Shown one piece after another: positions 55,121 to 64,000 of a stretch of 64,000 nucleotides of DNA. The translations under genes were made by a program, and so were the position numbers. The notes under the pieces were generated by a model. The model did no database searches. It was given only the letters and a program-made list of their open reading frames with translations, and was not told the origin of the DNA. The DNA is from Macrolepiota albuminosa (lineage: Eukaryota > Basidiomycota > Agaricomycetes > Agaricales > Agaricaceae), in the NCBI GenBank assembly GCA_027475525.1, contig JAMWFC010000054.1, positions 1,728,468-1,792,467 on the forward strand, given 5' to 3'. The number at the start of each line of letters is the position of its first letter. Positions within the stretch are counted from its first letter, which is position 1.

Positions 55121-57141
55121 TTATGGTGTCTCTTCATTCACAGTATGAGATGTCAATCCATATGGTGCCAACCTGACAGTCTGGTAATGTTCCAAGTACT
55201 CGACAAGGGTGTCGTCACCTTTGCTGCATGCAATGTCAAGCAATGTCTTCCCTTCAGCATCCTTGACCATTCTATCCCATCCGCAGTCAAGCAAAAGCTT
55301 CACTTTCTCCAGGTCTACATCAAATATTTTAAAACCTGTCAATGCGTGATAGAGTGCATCGTGACTTGAGAATTGGGCACCATGGATCAAGAAGTATGTC
55401 ACCATTGTATGAGAGTTGCACGAGCTTGAAATGGCAGCGTCAAGCGCTGTATCCCACGGAAATTGTGCGTGCACAGAGATCAGAGCTGGCTTTTGTTTAA
55501 CAAGTGCAATGACCACATCCAGGTTGCCTGCAAAGGCTGCATGATGCAAAGCGGTCCGATTAAGGGAATCACGACAATTGAGGTCTATTCCTTTATTCAC
55601 CAATTCATGCAAATCTTCTGCATCCCCGTCACTTGCACATGAAAACAAGAACTTTGTGCCCCATTCACTGCCAGATTTGAGAAGGTTGGGACCGCCCAAA
55701 TTCAGAAGCCATCGAGATAAGACCCGATGCCTCTGTCTGAGTGACGATTGATAAGCTTCAAACAGTGCAGTCTTTATCTGTTTTTGCCAGTCCTTGGAAC
55801 CAGCAGTAGGTATGTCTAGCAGAGTCTCAAGGTCAAAGGCTTTCACAAAATTTTCAATCAGTACGGCATATTCGTTCTTTCCAATCGTGTCCTTCATGGA
55901 AGATCCTGAACACGTCTCTCGCAATCTTGATATATAACATTTGATTGCAGAGAGAAGATGACTATCTCCTGAGCTTGAGTTAAGATATTCACCGATAACA
56001 TGGAATGAAGGTCGCGTAGATGAGGACCATTCATTGAGCAAGCCACGAGTCCCCTCAATGACAATTTCTCTGACGAAGCGGTTAGATGAGTGGTTGAAAA
56101 CCCAGTCCAAGGAGTTGTGAGCGAGACGATCATAAAAAGATAATTCCCTGAAGACTACATCGCGCTCTGCCATTTTCAAAGTCTGTCTTAGCATCCCTCG
56201 TGGTCGCCTTGGCGGTAGTCGAAATTCAAGATTGAATTTGTTCTTGTTAAGCATATACCAGAGATGCAAGCAGCTCCACTTTGTCACACGAAAAGCGAGC
56301 AAAAGAAGTCGACCCATAATGAACATGAATGGGATGCGGTAGGGACAGGCCAAATGAAATGCGGGGAGCATTGAGGATGCAAAGTAGAAGAGAAATGTGA
56401 GAGCGGTTATTAAAGAAACGATTCCACAAATTGGACGGGACAATTGCGAGACATAGAGAGCTAGTCCAACAAGGAAAACGGCAACTGAGGAATGTAAGAT
56501 TAATGGGAGACTCTCAATGATTTCGCCGAGTCTCCATTTCACAAGTCCGTCAAAGCGGAACTGGCGGATTAAAGCACGGGTTTTGGCGCCGCCAGGAATA
56601 ACTGCAGTATATGCCTATTCACTTGTATCAGATGACCGTGGGACCAAGATAAAGAGAGTGTACAAACTTGGATCCATTGTTTGGCTAGAACAGACAGGAG
56701 GGCAGTTGATAACGAGAGAGTGAGGCTGGTGAAAAAGATTCCATTCACCCATACATCTATAGAAGTGTACGTCCGGCTGTCCGGACCTAGAGATGCTGGA
56801 GGCACTGCATCTATGTTCGTACTATTTCCAGCAGCTCTCAATAATTGGTTAGTTTCGACGAGGAGAGATGCCATAATCTGCGAGTTATCTGGTTGGAGTG
56901 CTTGAGATGTCTGGGCAACAAACGTAGCTACTATTGCCGAGAAGAGGGCAGCCTATCTTGAAGTTAGGAAGAAATTCAAGAATGTATGTCGATCAATACT
57001 CACAAAAACAAGAAGACTGTCAATGATGCTCCGATAGCCTTCAATCATGTCCGCATCATGACTTTCTGCTTCGTCAAGATAGACATTCCACACACGCGCA
57101 TTCTGTTTTGCTTCTTCTCCGGGTTTGTCAGGCCTGTACAT
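55121..57141 (-). CDS. DUF6535 membrane protein with C-terminal ankyrin repeats (copy 1)
   Basis: Three exons: 57141-57004, 56952-56668 and 56614-55121, giving 638 aa. The introns (51 and 53 bp) start GTGAGT and GTTTGT and end TAG. The first two exons and start of the third form DUF6535: ARVWNVYLDEAESHDADMI, DSLLVF, FVAQTSQALQPDN, VWVNGIFFTSL and LLSVLAKQWIQ. Hydrophobic segments continue in SLPLILHSSVAVFLVGLALY and ISLITALTFLFYFASS-like sequence. Ankyrin-like repeats follow from about residue 460 (GDAEDLHELVNKGIDLNCRD, RTALHHAAFAGNLDVV). The function is unknown. The start is uncertain: compared with the copy at 60491 about 100 bp of exon 1, intron 1 and exon 2 are deleted, putting the older ATG out of frame, so I chose ATG 57141. 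Confidence 0.8.
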
Positions 57142-57754
57142 CTCTGTGTAAAGAGGTTTGTCATTGTGAGTAGGAAAGAATGGTGATACACTGAATGCTA
57201 TTCACGCAGCAGGGTTGTTGGAAGCATGGTGGAAGCATGTGGCTTCGGAAATCTCCGACGCTAGAAAAATGTAAGCTGAGGCTAGCGTGAGATGAGGGAC
57301 TATTCACCTTTTAAGACATACCGGCACAACAGCGATGTACGGGATGAGCCAATCAACTAGTTTCACATTCTACCCAACCAGACATATTCACTCTAAACAA
57401 TTGTTGTCTCCTCAGCTTGTATCATACTTGTATTAATGTCTATTTATCCTTCTGTCAACCTTTTTTGCCCTCAGCGTCCTCCTACGCCTTCGGTGTATGA
57501 ATCCGACCCCTTGTCTCAGGCTGCCTCATCTAATACTGCAAGCAACACCCCTGCTAATTCATCTCCTCCTGGAGTTGATATTTACTTCCTAATGCTCCCT
57601 GGCCCCATCTTGATTTTGATGGAAGAATCGTGCCTCCCGATGGCATCAGCCGTTTCCATATCCGCGAGAATGCTGCTGGAGGATTATAACAATGCTAGTA
57701 TTCTCAAGACTATTAATACAAAGAATGCTCCCACTCGTCAACCTACAGAGACAA
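57142..57754. other. Region between DUF6535 copy 1 and ELP1 remnant
   Basis: It includes the copy 1 upstream region, with CCTACTCACAATG at about 57170 on the minus strand shared with copy 2. A plus-strand open stretch at 57436-57780 has a second frame reading LDFDGRIVPPDGISRFHIRE. I do not recognise a gene. Confidence 0.3.
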
Positions 57755-60050
57755 ACCTGCCACTCGATAACCCGTCGTGACGATATCTTCCTCTGACATT
57801 CCAGTTTTTGAGCAAGGTAGAAGAGTTCCTGCCACTCCAATGCCTTCTCGTGAGCCACCATGGCTTTTGAAAAACTCTGAGCCTCAAGGAAGACTACAAG
57901 AGATCTGAGTCCGAATAAGATAAGATGATGTACCAGAAAGCGCCGTATCGAAATGCCTATCCGCATCAACCAAAAAGATGATGTACTTGACTACGTCCTC
58001 AACAACTTCGGGATCAATTTCTGCTTAATCCGTAAGTCCCATCATGAGCAACGACAAGATGAGATCTGACCTTGCAAACGGAGCACGAGGGACAACCTAG
58101 CCTCATGTTCGGGCGGCGTTTTGACGACGTATGCCGTCAATATTGAGTTCACGTATCGCTTGAAGTCCTTTCTCTCTAGCTCTACTCTGACAGCATCGCA
58201 GAGCTTGGCAATGGTTTCTGTTGGCTGCGAGCCCCGTCTATACGATAGTGAGGTTAAGACCAAGCAGATGACAACAAACCTAGAAGACCCACCCTAAACT
58301 GCTCAAGAACAAGTTGATATGATCAACCTCGCTAATCTGTTCCACAAATCACAAATGACGAAAATCGTTCCAAAAAGTTGGCCTCGTCATGTTCAACGAG
58401 AACGTTAAGATCAATGCGGTGCTTTTGACATGTGGAGAACGCTTTGCGGTAATCACCTCTGTTTATTCGTATAATCAAAAAATGAATTATAAATTAAATT
58501 GCGTGCGAAAAGAAAAGTTCATCCACCTACGTGTCAATATCCTGCTTGACAACTATGATAACCAGCGGACGCGGGTTTATCGTTTCTAAATTGCCCCTGG
58601 GCATCTGCAGAACAAGCGCCATAGCGCTGGGCACGGCAACGACAATCCTCGAACCGCGTTCGACACGGCGGGTCTCCCACTCCGTCTTCTCTTGCTTCAT
58701 CTCCCCATCCTGAGACGCCGTCAGGAGGCCACTCAAACTCGTCACAGGGACGAAACGAGCATCATGCGCGGTTGTAGCGAACGATGAGAGGAGGAGAGTG
58801 AGATGGAGGTGGGACGTTCTCGATTCGGAAGGGTGTCAGTAGGATTTTACTTACAAAGCCAGTCAACAAAATCTTTTAAATGAATAGATAGTAGGACGGG
58901 TGCTTACTTCCATCAAAGACAGTAACTGCGCCTGAGTCTATTGGGGGCCCGGAGGGCGATATGAAAGTGACTCATGCATATTTTCGTTGAACGAAGGCAG
59001 CTGTATGAACTATGTTAGGGCACGATCACTCGAGTGAAGCAGGAGTACTTTTGGTGGTTAGTATGAGGTGTAAAGCTTGTTCTGGATGCCAGGAGACTGA
59101 GGTGAATCGTCCAACTTGTCCATCAACAGCGGGAGCTTCAATCTCTTGCTTCAAATACCTGGGATAGATGTTAGTTGGGTCTCCAGAGAGATAGCCAGGT
59201 TACAAGACGCACCAGTAATAATCGCCCGTGGTCCAGAGTTGTACTTGAGAGAGAGAGAGAGAGAGAGAGATATGAGTGTATGCATTGCTAGTTCTTAGAA
59301 GTGGAAACCATACCAACATCTCCTTCGTCCCTTTCTACCCAGACCGCAAGAACATTCGAATCCGAGCTCCAGCTCAACTCCCTTCCGCGATACCCCCACT
59401 TGCCAACGTCCTTTCCCTTTCCAGCTAAATCCACAGCTCTAATCCCAAACTCCCCATGCCTCAACCAATTCCTCTCAAAAAAAACCACATAGTGACGCCC
59501 CTCCGTCCCGGCACCACCACCTTCGAACCCAAATCGCTGCGTCCCAGCCATCAAATTCCCAGACGGGCGCCATGCAAGCATGTGTTCGAGGCCAGGGACA
59601 GCCTCCGAGGTGGACTGGAGTTTTCCATCGCGGTCGTATACACGCAACGTCCGCTTGCGCATGGAGTTGGTAGGAGAAGGCGGGGAAAGGGCAGAGACGA
59701 CGAAGAAGGATCCGTCGCCGCGCCAACTTATACGTGGGGCGAGGTCGTCGTCTGGGCTTGAGCCGACCAGTGTTTGAGTGGGTGTTTGAGCGGCGGCTTT
59801 ACCCAGAGAACCGTGGAACTGGGTTTGCTTCGAGCCCCAGCCGACGTTGATAGGAGCATCTGTAGCACTGGTTAGACGGTGGTAATGGGGGATCGAAATG
59901 GCGCACGAGCTTACCGTGTGTGTGAAGGAATTCTCCTTGACAGTGAGGATGAGGAAGGGTGCGGAGCTTGGACGGCTCAAGGAACGAGTCGAGCATCAGT
60001 GGACGCAGGAGCCTTCCGGCGGGCTGCAAGGCAACCAGGGCCAAAGTCAA
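57755..60050 (-). pseudogene. ELP1: ELP1 (Elongator subunit 1, IKI3 family) pseudogene
   Basis: Collinear minus-strand blocks match Elp1. Blocks are INVGWGSKQTQFHGS, ISWRGDGSFFVVS, STSEAVPGLEHMLAWRPSG and FFERNWLRHGEF (59980-59288); VQLWTTGDYYW then a 54-bp intron and YLKQEIEAPAVDG, SVSWHPE (about 59240-59090); LLTPFRIENVPPP (about 58850); VLQMPRGNLETINPRPLV (about 58590); TCQKHRIDLNVLVEHDEANF (about 58420); LCDAVRVELERKDFKRYV (about 58170); VVEDVVKYIIFLVDADRHF (about 57990); SKAMVAHEKALEWQELFYLA and EEDIVTTGYRVA (about 57870-57755). Elongator modifies wobble uridines in tRNA. The first beta-propeller start, large internal parts and the C-terminal third are missing, and frames shift between blocks. 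Confidence 0.9.
59247..59269. repeat. (GA)n microsatellite
   Basis: An uninterrupted GA run of about 11 units lies next to an exon remnant of the ELP1 pseudogene. Confidence 0.9.
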
Positions 60051-60490
60051 GAGTTATCTGGGGGCACGCCGCTTGAGGCGGGGAGCTGTGGCCGACGTGA
60101 GTGGGGCTAGAGGATGTATTTATAAATGAAACAGGAACAGTAATCCAAAGGACTTGTAAGTGTCATGGAATATAGGCAAGGAGTCTGCATTGCCTTCAGT
60201 TTGCTCTTGTCTTCATCCTCCGTGTTTCCCTTCCGTGTCGTCTACGCTCAACAAAAACTACTGGATGGCGTACACTACTTGTTCTTCTGCCGCTCAGAAT
60301 ATCAGGGATGACCCGGTGTCAATGTGATCAAAGCAAAGAATGATAGATTTGAAGACCCCTACCTTATTTGTCTTTCGTTTCCTCCCTTCGATACACAGCC
60401 AACTGATTAGTAAATCATTATCAATCCATAATCATCATTTGATTCGATTCGTGGAAGAACGGCCACGTATAACCATCTTTCCTACTCACA
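60051..60490. other. Upstream region of DUF6535 copy 2
   Basis: No gene seen. The last bases before the ATG (CTTTCCTACTCACA) are shared with copy 1, suggesting that promoter-proximal sequence was included in the duplication. Confidence 0.5.
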
Positions 60491-62618
60491 ATGGCAAACC
60501 TCTTGCATGGATCGCGCCATAGGACCTTCGGCGTCCATAACTTGGGTATGGTCGTGGATTTATTATGAAATGATATCCATTCACCCTATGGCTCCCAGGT
60601 GGTCGTAATTATGATTACACACAGATGTACAGCCCTGACGAACCCGGAGAAGAAGCAGCCGAAAATGCGCGAGTGTGGTATGTCTATCTTGACGAAGCAG
60701 AGAGTCACGATGCGGACATGATTGAGGGCTTTCGGAGCATCCTTGATAGTCTCCTTGTTTTTGTGAGTATTGATGACATACATTCCTAAATGTTGTCTCA
60801 ATCCAAGACAGGCTGCACTCTTCTCGGCAGTTGTCACAACGTTTGTCGCTCAAACATCCCAAGCGCTTCAACCAGATAACGGACAGATTACGGTATCCCT
60901 ACTTCTTGAAAACAACCAATTGTTGAGAGCCGCCGGAAATAGAACGAGGATAGATGCTGTTTCTGGAGCATCTCTGGGTCCCGGAAGCCAGACGCACACT
61001 TCCATAGATGTATGGGTGAATGGACTCTTTTTCACCAGCCTTGCTCTCTCGTTATCAACTGCCCTCCTGTCTGTCCTAGCCAAACAATGGATCCAAGTTT
61101 GTACACTCCCTTTACTTGGTCTTGCAGCCATCTAATACAGGTGAGTAGGCATATACTGTAATTGTTCCTGGAAGCGCCAAGACCCGTGCCTTAATCCGCC
61201 AATTCCGCTTTGGTGGACTTGTGAAATATAAGCTCGGCGACATTATTCAGAGTCTCCCATTGATCCTACATTGCTCAGTTGCGATCTTTCTGGTTGGACT
61301 AGTTCTCTACGTTTCACAGTTGTCCCGTCCAATATCTGGAATTGTTGGTGTGGTCACTGCTTTCACGTTTCTCTTCTACTTTGGATCCTCCATGATTCCT
61401 GCCTTGGACATTGCTTGTCCTTACCGCATCCCCTTCATATTCTATTCAACAAAATTTCTCTTGTATGCTGCATATACTACAGGATACACATGCCGGAATC
61501 TCTGGTATATGCTTACTTGCCGCTTGAAGCCATGGCAATCGTGGCGACCACTATGGTTGCCAAGGCAGTCTTTGAAAATAGCAGAGCACGATGCAGTGTT
61601 GAAGTCTTTTAATGATCTTCTCCCTCACAACTCCTTGGAGTGGGTTTTCAACCACTCATCTAATCCCTTTGTCAAAGAAATTGTCATTGAGGGGACTTGT
61701 GGCTTGGTTGATGAATGGTCTCAGGAAGAGTATTCAGACTATGCTATCAGTGAATACCTTGGCCCAAGCTCAGGAAATAGTTATCTTCTCTCTGCAATCA
61801 AATATTGTTTATCCAGAGTGCCTGCTATGTATTCAGCATCTTCCATGGAGGACGAGATTGGAAAAAGCAACAAATATGGCCGACTGATTGAAACTTTCAT
61901 AAAGGCCTTTAGTCTTGAGACTCTGCTGGACGAGCCTACTGCTGGTTTCGAGGACTGGCAAGAACAGATAAAGGATGCATTATATGTAGCTTATGGAGTG
62001 GCACTCAGCTGCAGGCATCGGGTCCTATCTCGGTGGCTTCTGGATTTGGGTGGTCCTAACCTATTTCAATCTGGCAGTCAATCGAGCGCGGAGTTCTTGT
62101 TTTCATGTGCACATCACGGGGATGCAGAAGACTTTCATGAATTGGTGCATCGAGGAATTGACCTCAATTGTCGTGATTATTTTGGTAGGCCTGCTTTGCA
62201 TTGTGCAGCCTGGGCAGGCAATCTGGATATGGTCATTGCCTTTGTTGAACAAGAGCCAGCTCTGATCTCTGCACAGTCACAACTCGGAAATACAGTGCTT
62301 GACTATGCCATTGAGATGTCAGAAAGTTCTCATATGATGATGACATACCTTTTGGATCATGGTGCCCAATCATGTAGTCACAATGCTCTCTACAATGCAT
62401 TTACAGATTATAAACACTACACAGATCCAGAAAAGGTGAAGCTTTTGCTTGACTGTGGATGGGATAGAACAGTCCAGGATGCTGAAGAGAAGATATTGCT
62501 TGACATTGCACGCAGCAACGGCAATGACACACTTATCGAGTACTTGGAACGGTACCAAACAGTCAGGCTTGCCCCATATGGGATGACATCTCAGATTTTG
62601 AATGAAGAAACAACATGA
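60491..62618 (+). CDS. DUF6535 membrane protein with C-terminal ankyrin repeats (copy 2)
   Basis: Four exons: 60491-60545, 60599-60762, 60812-61096 and 61149-62618, giving 657 aa. The introns are 53, 49 and 52 bp (GTATGG..CAG, GTGAGT..CAG, GTTTGT..TAG), and all junctions keep the frame. The N-terminus reads MANLLHGSRHRTFGVHNLGG, then NYDYTQMYSPDEPGEEAAEN and VYLDEAESHDADMI, the DUF6535 start. Hydrophobic segments include DSLLVFAALFSAVV, VWVNGLFFTSLALSLS, SLPLILHCSVAIFLVGLVLY and GVVTAFTFLFYFGSS. Ankyrin-like repeats occupy about residues 475-640 (GDAEDFHELVHRGIDLNCRD, RPALHCAAWAGNLDMV, HMMMTYLLDHGAQ). The function is unknown; localisation to a membrane is inferred. It looks intact. Confidence 0.88.
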
Positions 62619-64000
62619 TTCTTGCCTTGTTACAATGGAACTCGATTCGATATATGCATATATGTGATTTTTATATCCAGACATACAACACAGGTACAAT
62701 GATACTGGAAAACATTTACTTATGTCAATTACCAGGTATGCCAAAGAAAACCCAGGAGCAGGAATGACAGTGTGAAAAGAGGAGAGACTTGCAGAGATAA
62801 TCAGAGATGAGATGTTGCCAAGCTTGTAACCAAAATGTGGATTTAACAATACGATAGACATGTTTGAGCATCTGAATGATGCTAAGATAGCCAAAAATAA
62901 TCAATTATGCGCTTTGCAGAAAAGCATGACATGTACTTCGTGCATAAATGTGTTTCGAGTTCGAGATGCCAGAGGGTCAGATTTCTTGAGGACATGAACT
63001 GTTTGTTTGATCGTTAACTTCTCCCAATATACCACACACTCATTCCTGCATGGGAGTTGCTTCCCAATGTTCATTATGTGTTTGATGTAGTACTTGGTTG
63101 CAAGTAGTACTGATAGTTCTGGGGCTTTCTTGAAGTCTTAGAAAGTTTCCTCTAATCCACACTGGTGCTTGATGATTAAAACTTGATGTATTGGGTGCTT
63201 CACAAAATATTAAATATCCTGATGGGCAGAAAAAGGTTCTCAATAAACTCCAGCCTAAGCAGTTCACTCCCTGGGAACCACTGAGCCTTTGTCTACCAAT
63301 AGACTTCTAATAAGAAGTAGCCTAGATGATTCACTCCCTGGGGACCACTGAGCCTTTGTCTATCAATTGCCTGGTTATTCTCTACTCTACTTGGACTATT
63401 TATACTAATTTTTCAGTGCACAGACCACCAGATCACATGACTTTTTGCTCTTGACCTCCTACTCTACTTGGACTATTTATACTAATTTTTCAGTGCACAG
63501 ACCACCAGATCACATGACTTTTTGCTCTTGACCTCTCAGCATTCCTGACCTAATTTGTGGTTCCATTTTGCCTGGTTATTCTCTACTCTACTTGGACTAT
63601 TTATACTAATTTTTCAGTGCACAGACCACCAGATCACATGACTTTTTGCTCTTGACCTCTCAGCATTCCTGACCTAATTTGTGGTTCCATTTTCCATTTT
63701 GGTGATGCATGTTTCAGTGCTACCATTCCATTCATCTTTCTTCCTCCATTCAATGCATGTTTCAGTGCCACTATTCCATTCATCCCTTCCTTCCTCCATT
63801 CAATGCATGTGCCACCATTTTATTCATCTCTTTTGACATTCCTTCATGCTGCTTTACCTTTCCCCTTTTAGTCATATCAAATTGGGCATTGTCAGATCAG
63901 ATCTTGATTTAGATCATCATCATTTGATCCCATTTCATCATTCCATGCTTCCCCTCTTCATAACAGTGGTTGGACTATTGTTGAGTTGATAGCTTGAGCT
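62619..64000. other. Gene-free region with short tandem repeats
   Basis: The first 130 bp match the 3' flank of DUF6535 copy 1 in inverted orientation. Later there are a 67-bp-spaced imperfect repeat (TTCACTCCCTGGG at 63263 and 63330), the 77/124-bp repeats at 63382-63700, and an imperfect 55-bp-scale repeat (TGCATGTTTCAGTGC) at 63707-63815. No coding signal seen. Confidence 0.6.
63382..63700. repeat. 124-bp tandem repeat plus a 77-bp duplication
   Basis: 63382-63458 repeats exactly as 63459-63535 (period 77). The second unit with its flank repeats again 124 bp later (TTGGAC at 63468 and 63592). The 124-bp repeat may be genuine and the 77-bp one an assembly join at its edge. Confidence 0.8.

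Noticed and set aside
59116..59298. Small plus-strand ORF over the GA microsatellite
   Set aside because: Its C-terminus is mostly the RE-repeat encoded by GA repeats, and the opposite strand carries ELP1 exon remnants.

Overview
The window looks like a repeat-rich accessory region of a mushroom-forming basidiomycete (Agaricomycetes). This rests on the two cellular-type genes with introns of about 50 bp, on their DUF6535 plus ankyrin architecture, on a fungal ELP1 pseudogene, and on chromodomain-bearing Ty3/gypsy retrotransposons. The organism is an inference. I see no rRNA, tRNA or CRISPR.

Layout. 1-1190: minus-strand coiled-coil ORF remnants. 1239-9950 (+): decayed Ty3/gypsy chromovirus 'E1' with two consecutive retropepsin-like domains, its RT split by a 1.07-kb solo LTR. 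10193-11070 (-): more coiled-coil remnants. 11075-15970 (-): truncated Ty3/gypsy 'E2a' (LTR, gag, protease), split by a second copy of the same solo LTR. 15971-18103: AT-rich, no gene seen. 18104-22204: a pogo/Tc1-like DNA transposon with TIRs and TA duplications, carrying a nested retroelement fragment. 23350-25790 (+): truncated Ty1/copia. 25793-26568 (-): Ty3/gypsy RT fragment. 26569-29070 (+): truncated 'E2b', a sibling of E2a. 29071-31225: degraded ORF and minisatellite. 31226-55005 (+): long Ty3/gypsy 'E3', into which a complete, probably very young Ty3/gypsy element 'E4' (37224-48957, minus orientation) has inserted. 55121-62618: two divergent DUF6535-ankyrin genes forming an inverted duplication around an ELP1 pseudogene. 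62619-64000: no gene, short tandem repeats.

The most interesting system is the E2/E3/E4 retrotransposon group. Besides gag, protease, RT, RNase H, integrase and chromodomain, E3 and E4 carry a large third ORF (982 aa in E4) after the integrase. Protease and RT are separated by an in-frame UGA followed by CUN-G in three copies (UGA-CUA-G in E4). The downstream frame is conserved, which suggests programmed stop-codon readthrough. In E4 a strong splice-acceptor-like sequence precedes ORF3. A conserved hairpin sits just before the polypurine tract in E3 and E4, and the sequence after the 5' LTR is a T7-R-AATC motif instead of a TGG primer site. E4 has 176-bp LTRs that I read as identical and an exact TGAAC target duplication.

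A caution for the whole window: at 13 places a sequence is directly repeated with a period of exactly 77 bp (a 14th is imperfect). The repeated sequences are unrelated to one another. I infer these are assembly joins in which a 77-base overlap was not collapsed, so many apparent frameshifts in E3 and E4 (77 is not a multiple of 3) are probably not real.
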